Positions 1 to 7,845 of a stretch of 15,996 nucleotides of DNA are shown one piece after another; position 1 is the first letter of the stretch, and every line of letters begins with the position of its first letter. Made by a program: the position numbers and the translations under genes. Below the pieces are notes generated by a model. The model was not told where the DNA came from. It did not search any database and saw only the letters and a list, made by a program, of their open reading frames with translations. The stretch spans positions 1-15,996 of the forward strand of contig DALTWG010000044.1 in NCBI GenBank assembly GCA_029987245.1, written 5' to 3'. The stretch comes from Methanocorpusculum sp. GTDB taxonomy: Archaea > Halobacteriota > Methanomicrobia > Methanomicrobiales > Methanocorpusculaceae.

Positions 1-339
<339 letters not shown>

Positions 340-359
<20 letters not shown>

Positions 360-409
360 AGTAACAGGCTGTATTTTTTACCGCGGCTTTTATGCGCTCT
401 CTTACGCGC
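340..409 (+). repeat. Diverged copy of the GTAACTATTC repeat terminus
   Basis: GTAACTATTCA (340-350) is followed by T6 (374-379) and GCGCTCTCTTACGCGC (394-409). The left end of the element at 12550 has the same order: GTAACTATTCAC, T6, then GCGCTCACGCGC. Shared order plus an 11-mer match suggests a decayed relative of that element overlapping the end of the alkyltransferase gene. Only one end is recognisable. Confidence 0.45.
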
Positions 410-708
410 CCGCCCCGGGACAGCCAAAGAAAATGCGCCCCCCAACATACAAAATCCCAAACCAAAAACAGCCCCCGCACCCCGTCCGAAAACACCCGCC
501 TGAACACCCGGTGCAAAGCCTTTCGCCCAAACAAAACCTAAACAGCGAAAGACTTATGCACCAACGCACGAAAAGAGGGACACAACTAACCCCCCCCGTT
601 ATTTTACGTACGATACCGTATGACGAAATTATTGTGCAACGCCGGAAACGAACTTAAACCGACGTGCATAACAATATACGACTGCCAACTATAAAAAACC
701 CCCGACCC

Positions 709-781
709 TGCGCGCGCCCGGGAAAAACCTGACATGAACCCCTCAGACGATGCACCCCGTGCGCGCGCCGGAAAAAAAACC
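709..781 (+). repeat. Pair of imperfect 21-22-nt direct repeats
   Basis: 709-729 and 760-781 share TGCGCGCGCC followed by GGAAAAA and CC, differing by a one-base CG length change and A-run length. The copies start 51 nt apart. A GTAACTATTC motif begins 4 nt after the second copy. Confidence 0.6.
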
Positions 782-784
782 ACA

Positions 785-812
785 GTAACTATTCGACCCC
801 CGTATTTTTTTT
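785..812 (+). repeat. Third GTAACTATTC motif followed by a T-tract
   Basis: GTAACTATTC lies at 785-794, followed by T8 at 805-812. The motif has the same orientation as the copies at 340 and 12551, and each is followed within about 35 nt by a run of at least six T. It could be the remnant end of a repeat element, or a terminator for plus-strand transcription. Confidence 0.4.
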
Positions 813-1024
813 GCTTCACATTGTGGACTTTAGAGCCCGAATTTGACAGATGGATCTTTGGCTGTGTCGCTTAAATCGCAATACCTGCACAGACATGTCC
901 GTGTTGGAATGACGAGTTAAGATACACGCCAAAAATGCACCTAACTTTTTCTATTCACCAAAAAGAGATGAACTCAAGCAGTCAAATACAAGTTTTCACC
1001 TCCCCCACCCCACAAAACGCAACC

Positions 1025-1032
1025 TTTATATT
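1025..1032 (+). promoter_or_regulatory. TATA box of the tRNA-Lys gene
   Basis: TTTATATT lies about 40 nt upstream of the tRNA 5' end. An archaeal start 22-27 nt downstream of the box would fall in TATGCAC (1051-1057), leaving a leader of about 15 nt to be removed by RNase P. Confidence 0.6.
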
Positions 1033-1068
1033 CTTATACAACATTCTTATTATGCACAAAAGTGTAAA

Positions 1069-1142
1069 GGGCCACTAGATCAGTCAGGCAGATCGTCGGA
1101 CTTTTAATCCGCAGGTCGGGGGTTCAACTCCCTCGTGGCCCG
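1069..1142 (+). tRNA. tRNA-Lys (anticodon UUU)
   Basis: A full cloverleaf of 74 nt can be drawn. The acceptor stem GGGCCAC (1069-1075) pairs with GTGGCCC (1135-1141), with G1142 as discriminator. The D stem is GATC/GATC, the anticodon loop CTTTTAA (1101-1107) has UUU at 1103-1105, and the T arm GGGGG/CCCTC encloses TTCAACT (1123-1129). The 3' CCA is not encoded. One irregularity is that position 27 (T1096) faces C1112 at position 43, a mismatch where a pair is usual. There is no intron. A short T-run (1157-1161) downstream may end the transcript. Confidence 0.97.
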
Positions 1143-1436
1143 CTCCACGTAACCGGTTTTTAGAGAAGTTCAAACGCGTTGAACACTCTATCCAATTTCC
1201 GCTTGCGTGCCGTTCCACCCGTTGGGCGAACGTAATTTTCTCACTCCACAGACCGGGAACCCCTGTCTTCAGACAAGCCAGCGCTTATCTCAAAGAACAC
1301 ACTCTTCTCCCGCTCAAAGAAAAAAATCCGCGCGACAATTGCCCGCGCGCATGCATAGAAATAGACAAGTGCTAAAAGCTACCAACAATCAGCAGCTAAG
1401 ACACCGTATTCACACAAGAATCTGATTAGGAGCTAC
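1143..1436 (+). promoter_or_regulatory. Leader and promoter region of the RNA polymerase operon, with small hairpins
   Basis: No protein gene is seen here. Three short hairpins can be drawn: GTTCAA/TTGAAC (1168-1184); CGTTC..CCC/GGG..GAACG (1211-1232), followed by TAATTTTC; and TGTC/GACA (1264-1275). A GCGCG/CGCGC pair flanks about 1330-1349. I see no strong TATA box; AGAAATAG near 1358-1365 is a weak candidate. The rpoH ribosome-binding site AGGAG is at 1428-1432. The second hairpin, with the T-rich stretch behind it, could act as an attenuator, but this is inference. Confidence 0.4.
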
Positions 1437-1685
1437 ATGACAAGACTACACGTATTACTGCATGACATGGTCCCTGACCACCAGATCATGGAACCCGAAG
1501 AAGTGGAAACCCTCCTTCACCAGTTTGACATCACCGAAGACCAGCTGCCCAAAATCTACCACGACGACCCCGCAGTAAAAGCCTGCGGCGGCAAACCCGG
1601 CAACGTCCTTCGCATCATCAGAAAATCCCAGACAGCAGGAGAAGCCACCTCTTATAGACTCGTCGTAAGACGCCCGAAAAAATAA
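1437..1685 (+). CDS. rpoH: DNA-directed RNA polymerase subunit H (Rpo5)
   Basis: Subunit H is the archaeal counterpart of the C-terminal domain of eukaryotic Rpb5 and sits on the jaw of RNA polymerase near downstream DNA. The 82-residue product has the usual length. It carries the family signature: HDMVPDHQIMEPEEVETLL near the start, then QLPKIYHDDPAVKACGGKPGNVLRI and SYRLVV at the end. The start is fixed by AGGAG (1428-1432) 4 nt upstream of the ATG. It is the first gene of the polymerase operon, and rpoB2 starts 8 nt after its stop, the usual archaeal order. Confidence 0.97.
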   Translation: MTRLHVLLHDMVPDHQIMEPEEVETLLHQFDITEDQLPKIYHDDPAVKACGGKPGNVLRIIRKSQTAGEATSYRLVVRRPKK

Positions 1686-1693
1686 GGTGAAAC

Positions 1694-3265
1694 ATGATCG
1701 ACAGAAGCGTATTATCAAGAGCCTACTTTAACGAAGGCGACGTCTCAAGACACCAGCTTGAATCCTACAACAACTTCATCGAACACAACCTCCAGAAAGT
1801 TGTCGACGAACAGAAAATTGTAGACACCGAAATCGTCAACCGCGGCAAAAACCAGGCAGACGTATGGGTTGAACTCGGAAACATCCGCGTGGAAAAACCA
1901 ATCGTCAGAGAAGCAGACGGCTCACAGTCCTCCCTTTTCCCGACCGAAGCGCGGCTCAGGAATCTTACCTACGCAGCCCCGATGATTCTGGAAATGACAC
2001 TCCACCAGGGCGACCGCACCCTTCCCTCGGACCAGACCACCTTAAGCACCCAGGAAGTAAACATCGGACAACTCCCCGTAATGATCGGCAGCAAAGTTTG
2101 CAACCTCTGCGGCCTTTCCGCGCCTGAGCGCACCGAACAGGGCGAAGACCCCTGCGACCCCGGAGGATACTTCATTGTCAACGGAACCGAACGCGTACTG
2201 ATGACCTTAGAGGACCTTGCCTCCAACAAGATTATGACCGAATACACGGAACGGTACAACGAACAGATACACGTTGCAAAAGTCTTCTCCCAGTTCCGCG
2301 GCTACCGCGCCCTTGTTGTAGTCGAGAAAAACAAAAAGAACCTCCTCGAAGTCTCCTTCCCCTCCGTTGCAGGCCACCTCAGATTCGCCGACCTCATGCG
2401 CGCCTTAGGGCTTGAGTCCGATGAAGAGATTGTATCAGCCGTTTCCCTTGACGAAGACATCTTAACCTACATGATGCAGAACCTCGAAGAATCCGAATGC
2501 GCAACCGTTGAAGACGGCATCATGTATGTGGGCAAGAAACTTGCACCGAACCAGACCAAAGACTACCAGAAGAAACGCGCCGAATTCGTCCTCGACTCCT
2601 ACCTCCTGCCCCACTTAAACTACCTCGTCCCCGGCGACATCAAACCCGGAGACGAAGCCTACGCACTCTATGCAAAAGATGTCCGCGCAGCAAAAGCCGA
2701 ATTCCTCGGCCGCATGGCAGAGGCATGTTTCGACCTCTCCTTAAACAAGAGGAGAATCGACGACAAAGACCACTACTCCAACAAGCGCTTAAAGCTTGCC
2801 GGAGACTTAATGGAAGACCTCTTCCGTATCTCGCTCAACAGACTTACCCGCGATGTCAAATACCAGCTGGAACGCGCCTCCATGAGACACAGAGAACTTG
2901 CAATAGGCACCGTCGTCAGAGCAGACGTCTTAACCGAACGGTTAATCCACCCGCTTGCAACCGGAAACTGGGTCGGCGGAAGAACCGGTGTCTCGCAGCT
3001 CATGGACCGCATTGACAACATGTCCGTAATCTCGCACCTGCGCCGTGTGATTTCCCCGCTGTCGCGGTCCCAGCCCCACTTCGAAGCCCGTGACCTGCAC
3101 CCTACCCAGTGGGGCAGAATCTGTCCGTCCGAGACACCGGAAGGACCGAACTGCGGACTGGTGAAAAACTTCTCGCAGTTAGTTGAAGTGAGCAACGGAA
3201 CCGATGAAGAACAGGTTCTTAGAACCATCCAGGCTATGGATATCAGGCCTATAGGGAGTGAGTAA
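1694..3265 (+). CDS. rpoB2: DNA-directed RNA polymerase subunit B'' (Rpo2N)
   Basis: This is the N-terminal half of the second-largest polymerase subunit, forming the protrusion, lobe and fork that hold DNA opposite the A' clamp. The 523 residues are typical for lineages with a split B subunit. Recognisable parts are the DPGGYFIVNGTERVL segment around residues 155-170 and, near the C-terminus, HPTQWGRICPSETPEGPNCGL, the highly conserved fork segment. The protein ends shortly after that motif, which is the known split point, and the next gene supplies the rest. AGGTGA at 1685-1690 serves as ribosome-binding site. Codon use favours C-ending codons (GAC, AAC, CTC) more than the later genes of the operon do. 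Confidence 0.97.
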   Translation: MIDRSVLSRAYFNEGDVSRHQLESYNNFIEHNLQKVVDEQKIVDTEIVNRGKNQADVWVELGNIRVEKPIVREADGSQSSLFPTEARLRNLTYAAPMILEMTLHQGDRTLPSDQTTLSTQEVNIGQLPVMIGSKVCNLCGLSAPERTEQGEDPCDPGGYFIVNGTERVLMTLEDLASNKIMTEYTERYNEQIHVAKVFSQFRGYRALVVVEKNKKNLLEVSFPSVAGHLRFADLMRALGLESDEEIVSAVSLDEDILTYMMQNLEESECATVEDGIMYVGKKLAPNQTKDYQKKRAEFVLDSYLLPHLNYLVPGDIKPGDEAYALYAKDVRAAKAEFLGRMAEACFDLSLNKRRIDDKDHYSNKRLKLAGDLMEDLFRISLNRLTRDVKYQLERASMRHRELAIGTVVRADVLTERLIHPLATGNWVGGRTGVSQLMDRIDNMSVISHLRRVISPLSRSQPHFEARDLHPTQWGRICPSETPEGPNCGLVKNFSQLVEVSNGTDEEQVLRTIQAMDIRPIGSE

Positions 3266-3267
3266 CC

Positions 3268-5181
3268 ATGGAAAAGAAAATGGCAAGAGTATTCGTAGAC
3301 GGAGCATTAATCGGTAAAGTTGACGACGCCGCTAAATTTACCAGAAACTTCCGCCAGATGAGAAGAAACGGCGATGTTTCAACAGAAGTCAACATCTCCT
3401 ACAAGGATTACGCCAACGAAATCGTCATTAACACCGACCGCGGCAGAGCGCGCCGCCCGTTAATCGTGGTTGAAAACGGCGCCCCCGCCGTCACCAACGA
3501 TGACATTGAACGTGTCAGAACAGGGGCTGCAACCTTCCTTGACCTTGTGCACGAAGGAAAAATCGAGTTCATCGATGCAGAAGAAGAAGACGACTTATAC
3601 ATCGCCGTCGAGGAAAAGGACTTAACCAAAGAACACACCCACCTGGAAATCGACCCGTCGCTTATTCTCGGTATCGGAGCAGCCCATGTTCCGTTCCCGG
3701 AGCACAACGCATCCCCGCGTGTTACCATGGGCGCAGGCATGATTAAACAGGCCCTTGGCTTTGCTCAGTCCAACATGAAACTGCGCCCCGACACCCGCGG
3801 TCACATGCTCCACTATGCGCAGGTCCCGATGGTCCACACCCAGGCAGCCGAGCTTATCGGTTCCGAAAACCGCCCCCAGGGTCAGAACTTCGTAGTTGCA
3901 ATCATCTCCTACGAAGGATACAACATTGAAGATGCGCTTATCTTCAACAAAGGCTCTGTCGAGCGCGGACTGGGCCGCTCGCACTTCTTCAGAACCTATG
4001 AAGGAGAAGAGCGCCGCTACCCGGGAGGACAGGTAGACAGAATCGAGGTCCCCGAAGACGATGTCCAGGGCTCCCACGGTCCGGGAAGCTACGCCAACCT
4101 CGATGTCGACGGCGTTATCAACCCGGAAACCATTGTCCATGAAAAGGATGTCTTAATCGGCAAGACCTCGCCGCCGAGATTCCTGGAAGAGCCCACCGGC
4201 GAGTTAATCGCCGTCGAAAAGCGCCGGGACACCTCGATTACCATGAGAAGCAATGAATCCGGTATTGTTGACACCGTCATCATCACCGAGTCCGAGAACT
4301 CTTCACGGCTTATCAAGGTCCGGACCCGTGACCTCAGAGTGCCGGAAATCGGCGACAAGTTCGCATCCCGTCACGGTCAGAAGGGTGTCTGCGGATTAAT
4401 TGCCCCGCAGGAAAATATGCCGTTTACCGCATCGGGTATCGCACCGGACTTAGTCATCAACCCGCACGCAGTCCCGTCCCGTATGACCATCGGTCACATG
4501 CTTGAGATGATCGGCGGCAAGGCAGGGTCTCTGGAAGGTTCCCGTGTCAATGCAACCTCCTTTAGAAAAACCAATGTCAAGACCATCTTCGACTCCAAGT
4601 TCGCCCAGGACAGACTCCTGAAAAACAAGGAAATCGGCGAAGACGTGGAAAACGACAACCTTACCCGTGAGCAGATTCTGCGCCACCAGTTAACCGAAGC
4701 GGGCTTTGCCCACACCGGTCGTGAGGTTATGTACGACGGCATCACCGGCCGCAGATTCAAGGCCGATATCTACATCGGCGTCATTTACTACCAGAAACTG
4801 TACCACATGGTATCCACCAAGATGCATGCCCGCTCGCGCGGACCGGTCCAGGTCTTAACCCGCCAGCCGACCGAAGGCCGTGCACGTGAAGGAGGTCTGC
4901 GTTTCGGTGAAATGGAACGTGATGTTATGATTGGACACGGTGCGGCAATGGCTCTTAAAGAGCGTCTGCTCGATGAGTCCGATGCAGTCAAGCAGTATGT
5001 CTGCGCGCGCTGCGGTATGGTTGCAATGTACGATGCAAAAGCAAAGACCACGAAGTGTCTTGCCTGCGGTGCTGAAACCGATATCTACGAAGTTGAAATG
5101 AGTTACGCATTCAAACTCCTTCTTGATGAAATGAAATCCATGGGCATAGCCCCGAGACTGAAACTGGAGGATATGGTATGA
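3268..5181 (+). CDS. rpoB1: DNA-directed RNA polymerase subunit B' (Rpo2C)
   Basis: This is the C-terminal half of the second-largest subunit; it contributes to the active centre, the hybrid-binding domain, the wall and the anchor for the clamp. Visible motifs are NRPQGQNFVVAII followed by GYNIEDA, the basic GDKFASRHGQKG loop at residues 362-373, and a C-terminal zinc site made of Cys579/Cys582 and Cys597/Cys600, followed by the conserved SYAFKLLLDEM helix. The ATG at 3268 is chosen over the in-frame ATG at 3280 because GGGAG (3254-3258) is correctly spaced for it. It starts 2 nt after the rpoB2 stop and overlaps rpoA1 by 4 nt, so translation of the three subunits is likely coupled. Confidence 0.97.
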   Translation: MEKKMARVFVDGALIGKVDDAAKFTRNFRQMRRNGDVSTEVNISYKDYANEIVINTDRGRARRPLIVVENGAPAVTNDDIERVRTGAATFLDLVHEGKIEFIDAEEEDDLYIAVEEKDLTKEHTHLEIDPSLILGIGAAHVPFPEHNASPRVTMGAGMIKQALGFAQSNMKLRPDTRGHMLHYAQVPMVHTQAAELIGSENRPQGQNFVVAIISYEGYNIEDALIFNKGSVERGLGRSHFFRTYEGEERRYPGGQVDRIEVPEDDVQGSHGPGSYANLDVDGVINPETIVHEKDVLIGKTSPPRFLEEPTGELIAVEKRRDTSITMRSNESGIVDTVIITESENSSRLIKVRTRDLRVPEIGDKFASRHGQKGVCGLIAPQENMPFTASGIAPDLVINPHAVPSRMTIGHMLEMIGGKAGSLEGSRVNATSFRKTNVKTIFDSKFAQDRLLKNKEIGEDVENDNLTREQILRHQLTEAGFAHTGREVMYDGITGRRFKADIYIGVIYYQKLYHMVSTKMHARSRGPVQVLTRQPTEGRAREGGLRFGEMERDVMIGHGAAMALKERLLDESDAVKQYVCARCGMVAMYDAKAKTTKCLACGAETDIYEVEMSYAFKLLLDEMKSMGIAPRLKLEDMV

Positions 5182-7844
5182 CCGCGCCGAAAAAGATTGG
5201 AAAGATTGAGTTCGGTCTGCTTTCCCCGAAGCAGATTCGTGACATGAGTGTCTGTAAAGTAATCTGGCCCGACACCTACGATGATGACGGGTTCCCGTAC
5301 CCGAAGGGCTTAATGGACCCGTCCCTTGGTGTTATCGACCCGGGTCTTAAATGCAAGACCTGCGGTCAGAAGACCGGCGACTGTCCGGGCCACTTCGGTC
5401 ACATCGACTTAGCCAAGCCGGTTATCCATGTGGGATACACGAGACTCATCAGAAAACTGCTTCGTGTCACCTGCCGCGACTGCGGCAGACTCCTGCTTGA
5501 CGCGGATGAACTGGAAAAGTTCTCCTCTCTTGAAGATGACCCGTATTCCGATGAGACCATCGGTGAAAAGGATATCAAAAAGGAGAGAGTCTGTCCGAAC
5601 TGCGACTCGCAGCAGTACAAGATTAACTTCGAGAAGCCGACTTCCTTCGTTGAGGTCTTTACCGAGACGGATGAAAACGGCAAGATCAAAAAGACCGAGC
5701 ACAAACTCACCTCCGCCGACATCCGCGAGCGCCTGGAGCGTATCCCGGACGAGGACCTGCGCTTACTTGGCATTGACCCCGAGGTTGCCCGGCCGGAATG
5801 GGCGGTGCTTACGGTTCTGCCGGTGCCGCCGGTAACCGTCAGACCGTCGATTATTCTGGAAAACGGTCAGAGGTCGGAAGATGACTTAACCCACAAGCTG
5901 GTCGATATTATCAGAATCAATCAGCGCTTTAAGGAAAACCAGGATGCCGGTGCGCCGCAGCTCATTATCGAGGATTTATGGGAGCTGCTGCAGTACCATG
6001 TTACGACGTATCTGGACAACGAAGTCGCCGGCTGTCCGCCAGCCCGCCACCGCTCGGGAAGACCGCTGAAAACCCTGTCCCAGCGTCTGAAGGGTAAAGA
6101 CGGCCGTTTCAGAGGCTCTCTTTCCGGTAAGCGTGTGAACTTCTCGTCGCGTACCGTTATCTCGCCGGACCCGAACCTTTCTGTCGGTGAAGTAGGTGTC
6201 CCGCTTGCTATCGCAAACGAGATGTCGGTGCCGGTTCGCGTTACCAAGCAGAACCTCGAGGATATGCGGGCCCTGGTGCGCATCGGTCCAAACCGGCCGA
6301 CCCTTCGCGACCCGTGCGGCGCAAACTATGCAAACCGCCCGGACGGAAGACGCGTGCGGCTGATTGCAGGCCCTGAAGGCAACTGCGACACGGTTGCGGA
6401 AATGATTGAGCCCGGATGGAAGATTGACCGGCAGCTGCGCGACGGCGATATTGTGTTATTCAACCGTCAGCCGTCGCTGCACCGTATGTCGATTATGTCC
6501 CACCACATCAAAGTCATGAATGGAAGAACCTTCCGCCTGAATCCGGCGGTATGTCCTCCGTACAACGCAGACTTTGATGGTGATGAAATGAACCTGCATG
6601 TTCCGCAGACCGAAGAGGCCCGTGCGGAGGCAGAACTGCTTGTAGCAGTCCAGGAAAACATTTTGTCACCGAGATTCGGCGCACCGATTATCGGAGGTCT
6701 GCACGACCATATCTCCGGTATCTTCTTACTTACGAACGGTACCAAATGGTATACCAAGACCGAGTTCCTCTATCTCTTAAAATACACCAATATCGAGCAC
6801 CTGCCCGAGCCGGGCAAGGTGGAAAACGGTGTTCCCTACTGGTCCAACAAACAGGCATTCTCTGCCATCCTGCCAAAAGACGTCTCTATGTTCTACAAGG
6901 CGTCCTGCTGCAGAAACTGCGACCCGTGCACCAAAGAGAACTGCCCGAACGACGCATACGTCAGAATTGTTGACGGCGTGCTTCTTTCGGGAACCATCGA
7001 TAAGAAGTCGGTCGGTGCAATGGATGGTACCATCTTAAACCGCATTATCAGACTGCACGGTACCAAGCGTGCCCGTGACTACATTGACGACCTGACGCGC
7101 CTTGCAATCCGCGCAATCATGCTGAATGGATTCTCTTACGGTATCAACGATACCGACTTAGGTAAAGACGAATACAAGCAGATTCGCGATGTCCTTGACA
7201 GCGCAGAAGACGAGGCTGCCCAGAAGATTAACATCTTCGAGGCGGGTCACTTAGAGCCGATGCCGGGAAGAACGCCGGAAGAGACATTAGAACTGCAGCT
7301 CATGAGCCAGCTTGGCAAGGCTCGTGACCGGACCGGTGATATTGCATCCCGTAAGCTCGGTTTCGAAAACTCCGCAGTGGTTATGGCAGTATCGGGTGCC
7401 CGCGGTTCGATGCTGAACATGGCACAGATGGCCGGCTGTATCGGTCAGCAGGCGGTGCGCGGCGAGCGCATCACCAGAGGGTACGAGGACCGCACTCTGC
7501 CGCACTTTAAGCGCGGCGACAAGGGAGCGGGGGCTCACGGTTTCGTGCGCAATTCCTACAAGTCCGGTCTGACGCCGACGGAGTTCTTCTTCCATGCAAT
7601 CGGCGGTCGTGAAGGTCTTGTGGATACGGCAGTGCGTACGTCACAGTCCGGTTACCTGCAGCGCCGTATGATTAATGCACTGCAAGACTTAAAAGTCGCC
7701 TACGACGGCACTGTGCGCAGTACCGGCGGAAAGATTATTCAGTTCGTCTACGGCGAGGACGGTACCGACCCGGCGCGGTCTGCGTCGGGCCAGCCGGTTG
7801 ATGTTCACGGCATCGCCGAATCCGTCTTAAAGGAGGAAGTGTAA
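5178..7844 (+). CDS. rpoA1: DNA-directed RNA polymerase subunit A' (Rpo1N)
   Basis: This is the N-terminal part of the largest subunit; it holds the clamp, the active site and the bridge helix. Zinc ligands of the clamp are seen as Cys59/Cys62/Cys69/His72 and as Cys99/Cys102 with Cys139/Cys142. The catalytic NADFDGD is at residues 463-469, with Asp465, Asp467 and Asp469 binding the active-site magnesium. The bridge helix covers about 809-833 (GGREGLVDTAVRTSQSGY). The protein ends soon after YGEDGTDP, the usual A'/A'' split point. A cysteine-rich segment, Cys577, 578, 581, 584 and 589, lies in the funnel/pore region and might bind a metal. GGAGG (5166-5170) sits 7 nt before the ATG, which overlaps the rpoB1 stop. 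Confidence 0.97.
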   Translation: MTAPKKIGKIEFGLLSPKQIRDMSVCKVIWPDTYDDDGFPYPKGLMDPSLGVIDPGLKCKTCGQKTGDCPGHFGHIDLAKPVIHVGYTRLIRKLLRVTCRDCGRLLLDADELEKFSSLEDDPYSDETIGEKDIKKERVCPNCDSQQYKINFEKPTSFVEVFTETDENGKIKKTEHKLTSADIRERLERIPDEDLRLLGIDPEVARPEWAVLTVLPVPPVTVRPSIILENGQRSEDDLTHKLVDIIRINQRFKENQDAGAPQLIIEDLWELLQYHVTTYLDNEVAGCPPARHRSGRPLKTLSQRLKGKDGRFRGSLSGKRVNFSSRTVISPDPNLSVGEVGVPLAIANEMSVPVRVTKQNLEDMRALVRIGPNRPTLRDPCGANYANRPDGRRVRLIAGPEGNCDTVAEMIEPGWKIDRQLRDGDIVLFNRQPSLHRMSIMSHHIKVMNGRTFRLNPAVCPPYNADFDGDEMNLHVPQTEEARAEAELLVAVQENILSPRFGAPIIGGLHDHISGIFLLTNGTKWYTKTEFLYLLKYTNIEHLPEPGKVENGVPYWSNKQAFSAILPKDVSMFYKASCCRNCDPCTKENCPNDAYVRIVDGVLLSGTIDKKSVGAMDGTILNRIIRLHGTKRARDYIDDLTRLAIRAIMLNGFSYGINDTDLGKDEYKQIRDVLDSAEDEAAQKINIFEAGHLEPMPGRTPEETLELQLMSQLGKARDRTGDIASRKLGFENSAVVMAVSGARGSMLNMAQMAGCIGQQAVRGERITRGYEDRTLPHFKRGDKGAGAHGFVRNSYKSGLTPTEFFFHAIGGREGLVDTAVRTSQSGYLQRRMINALQDLKVAYDGTVRSTGGKIIQFVYGEDGTDPARSASGQPVDVHGIAESVLKEEV

Positions 7845-7845
7845 G

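Larger units (their letters stand above)
360..1068. other. Gene-free, C-rich and G-poor intergenic region
   Basis: No credible protein gene is seen in these 700 bases. From about 420 to 800 the plus strand is rich in C and A and poor in G, with C runs at about 436, 473, 591 and 699; the minus strand therefore has G runs that could form G-quadruplexes. Open frames here encode low-complexity Pro/Lys/Arg peptides with no family resemblance. 820-1010 has ordinary composition and nothing recognisable, apart from the tRNA promoter at its right end. An unrecognised RNA or a decayed repeat element is possible. Confidence 0.6.

Noticed and set aside
433..657. 74-residue plus-strand open frame
   Set aside because: Low-complexity Pro/Lys/Arg peptide caused by C-rich composition; no ribosome-binding site and no family features.
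604..819. 71-residue minus-strand open frame
   Set aside because: Spans the direct repeats and homopolymer runs; amino-acid content looks non-coding and no promoter or ribosome-binding site is seen.
360..1068. Replication origin
   Set aside because: No Orc1/Cdc6 gene nearby and no recognisable origin recognition boxes; skewed composition alone is not enough.
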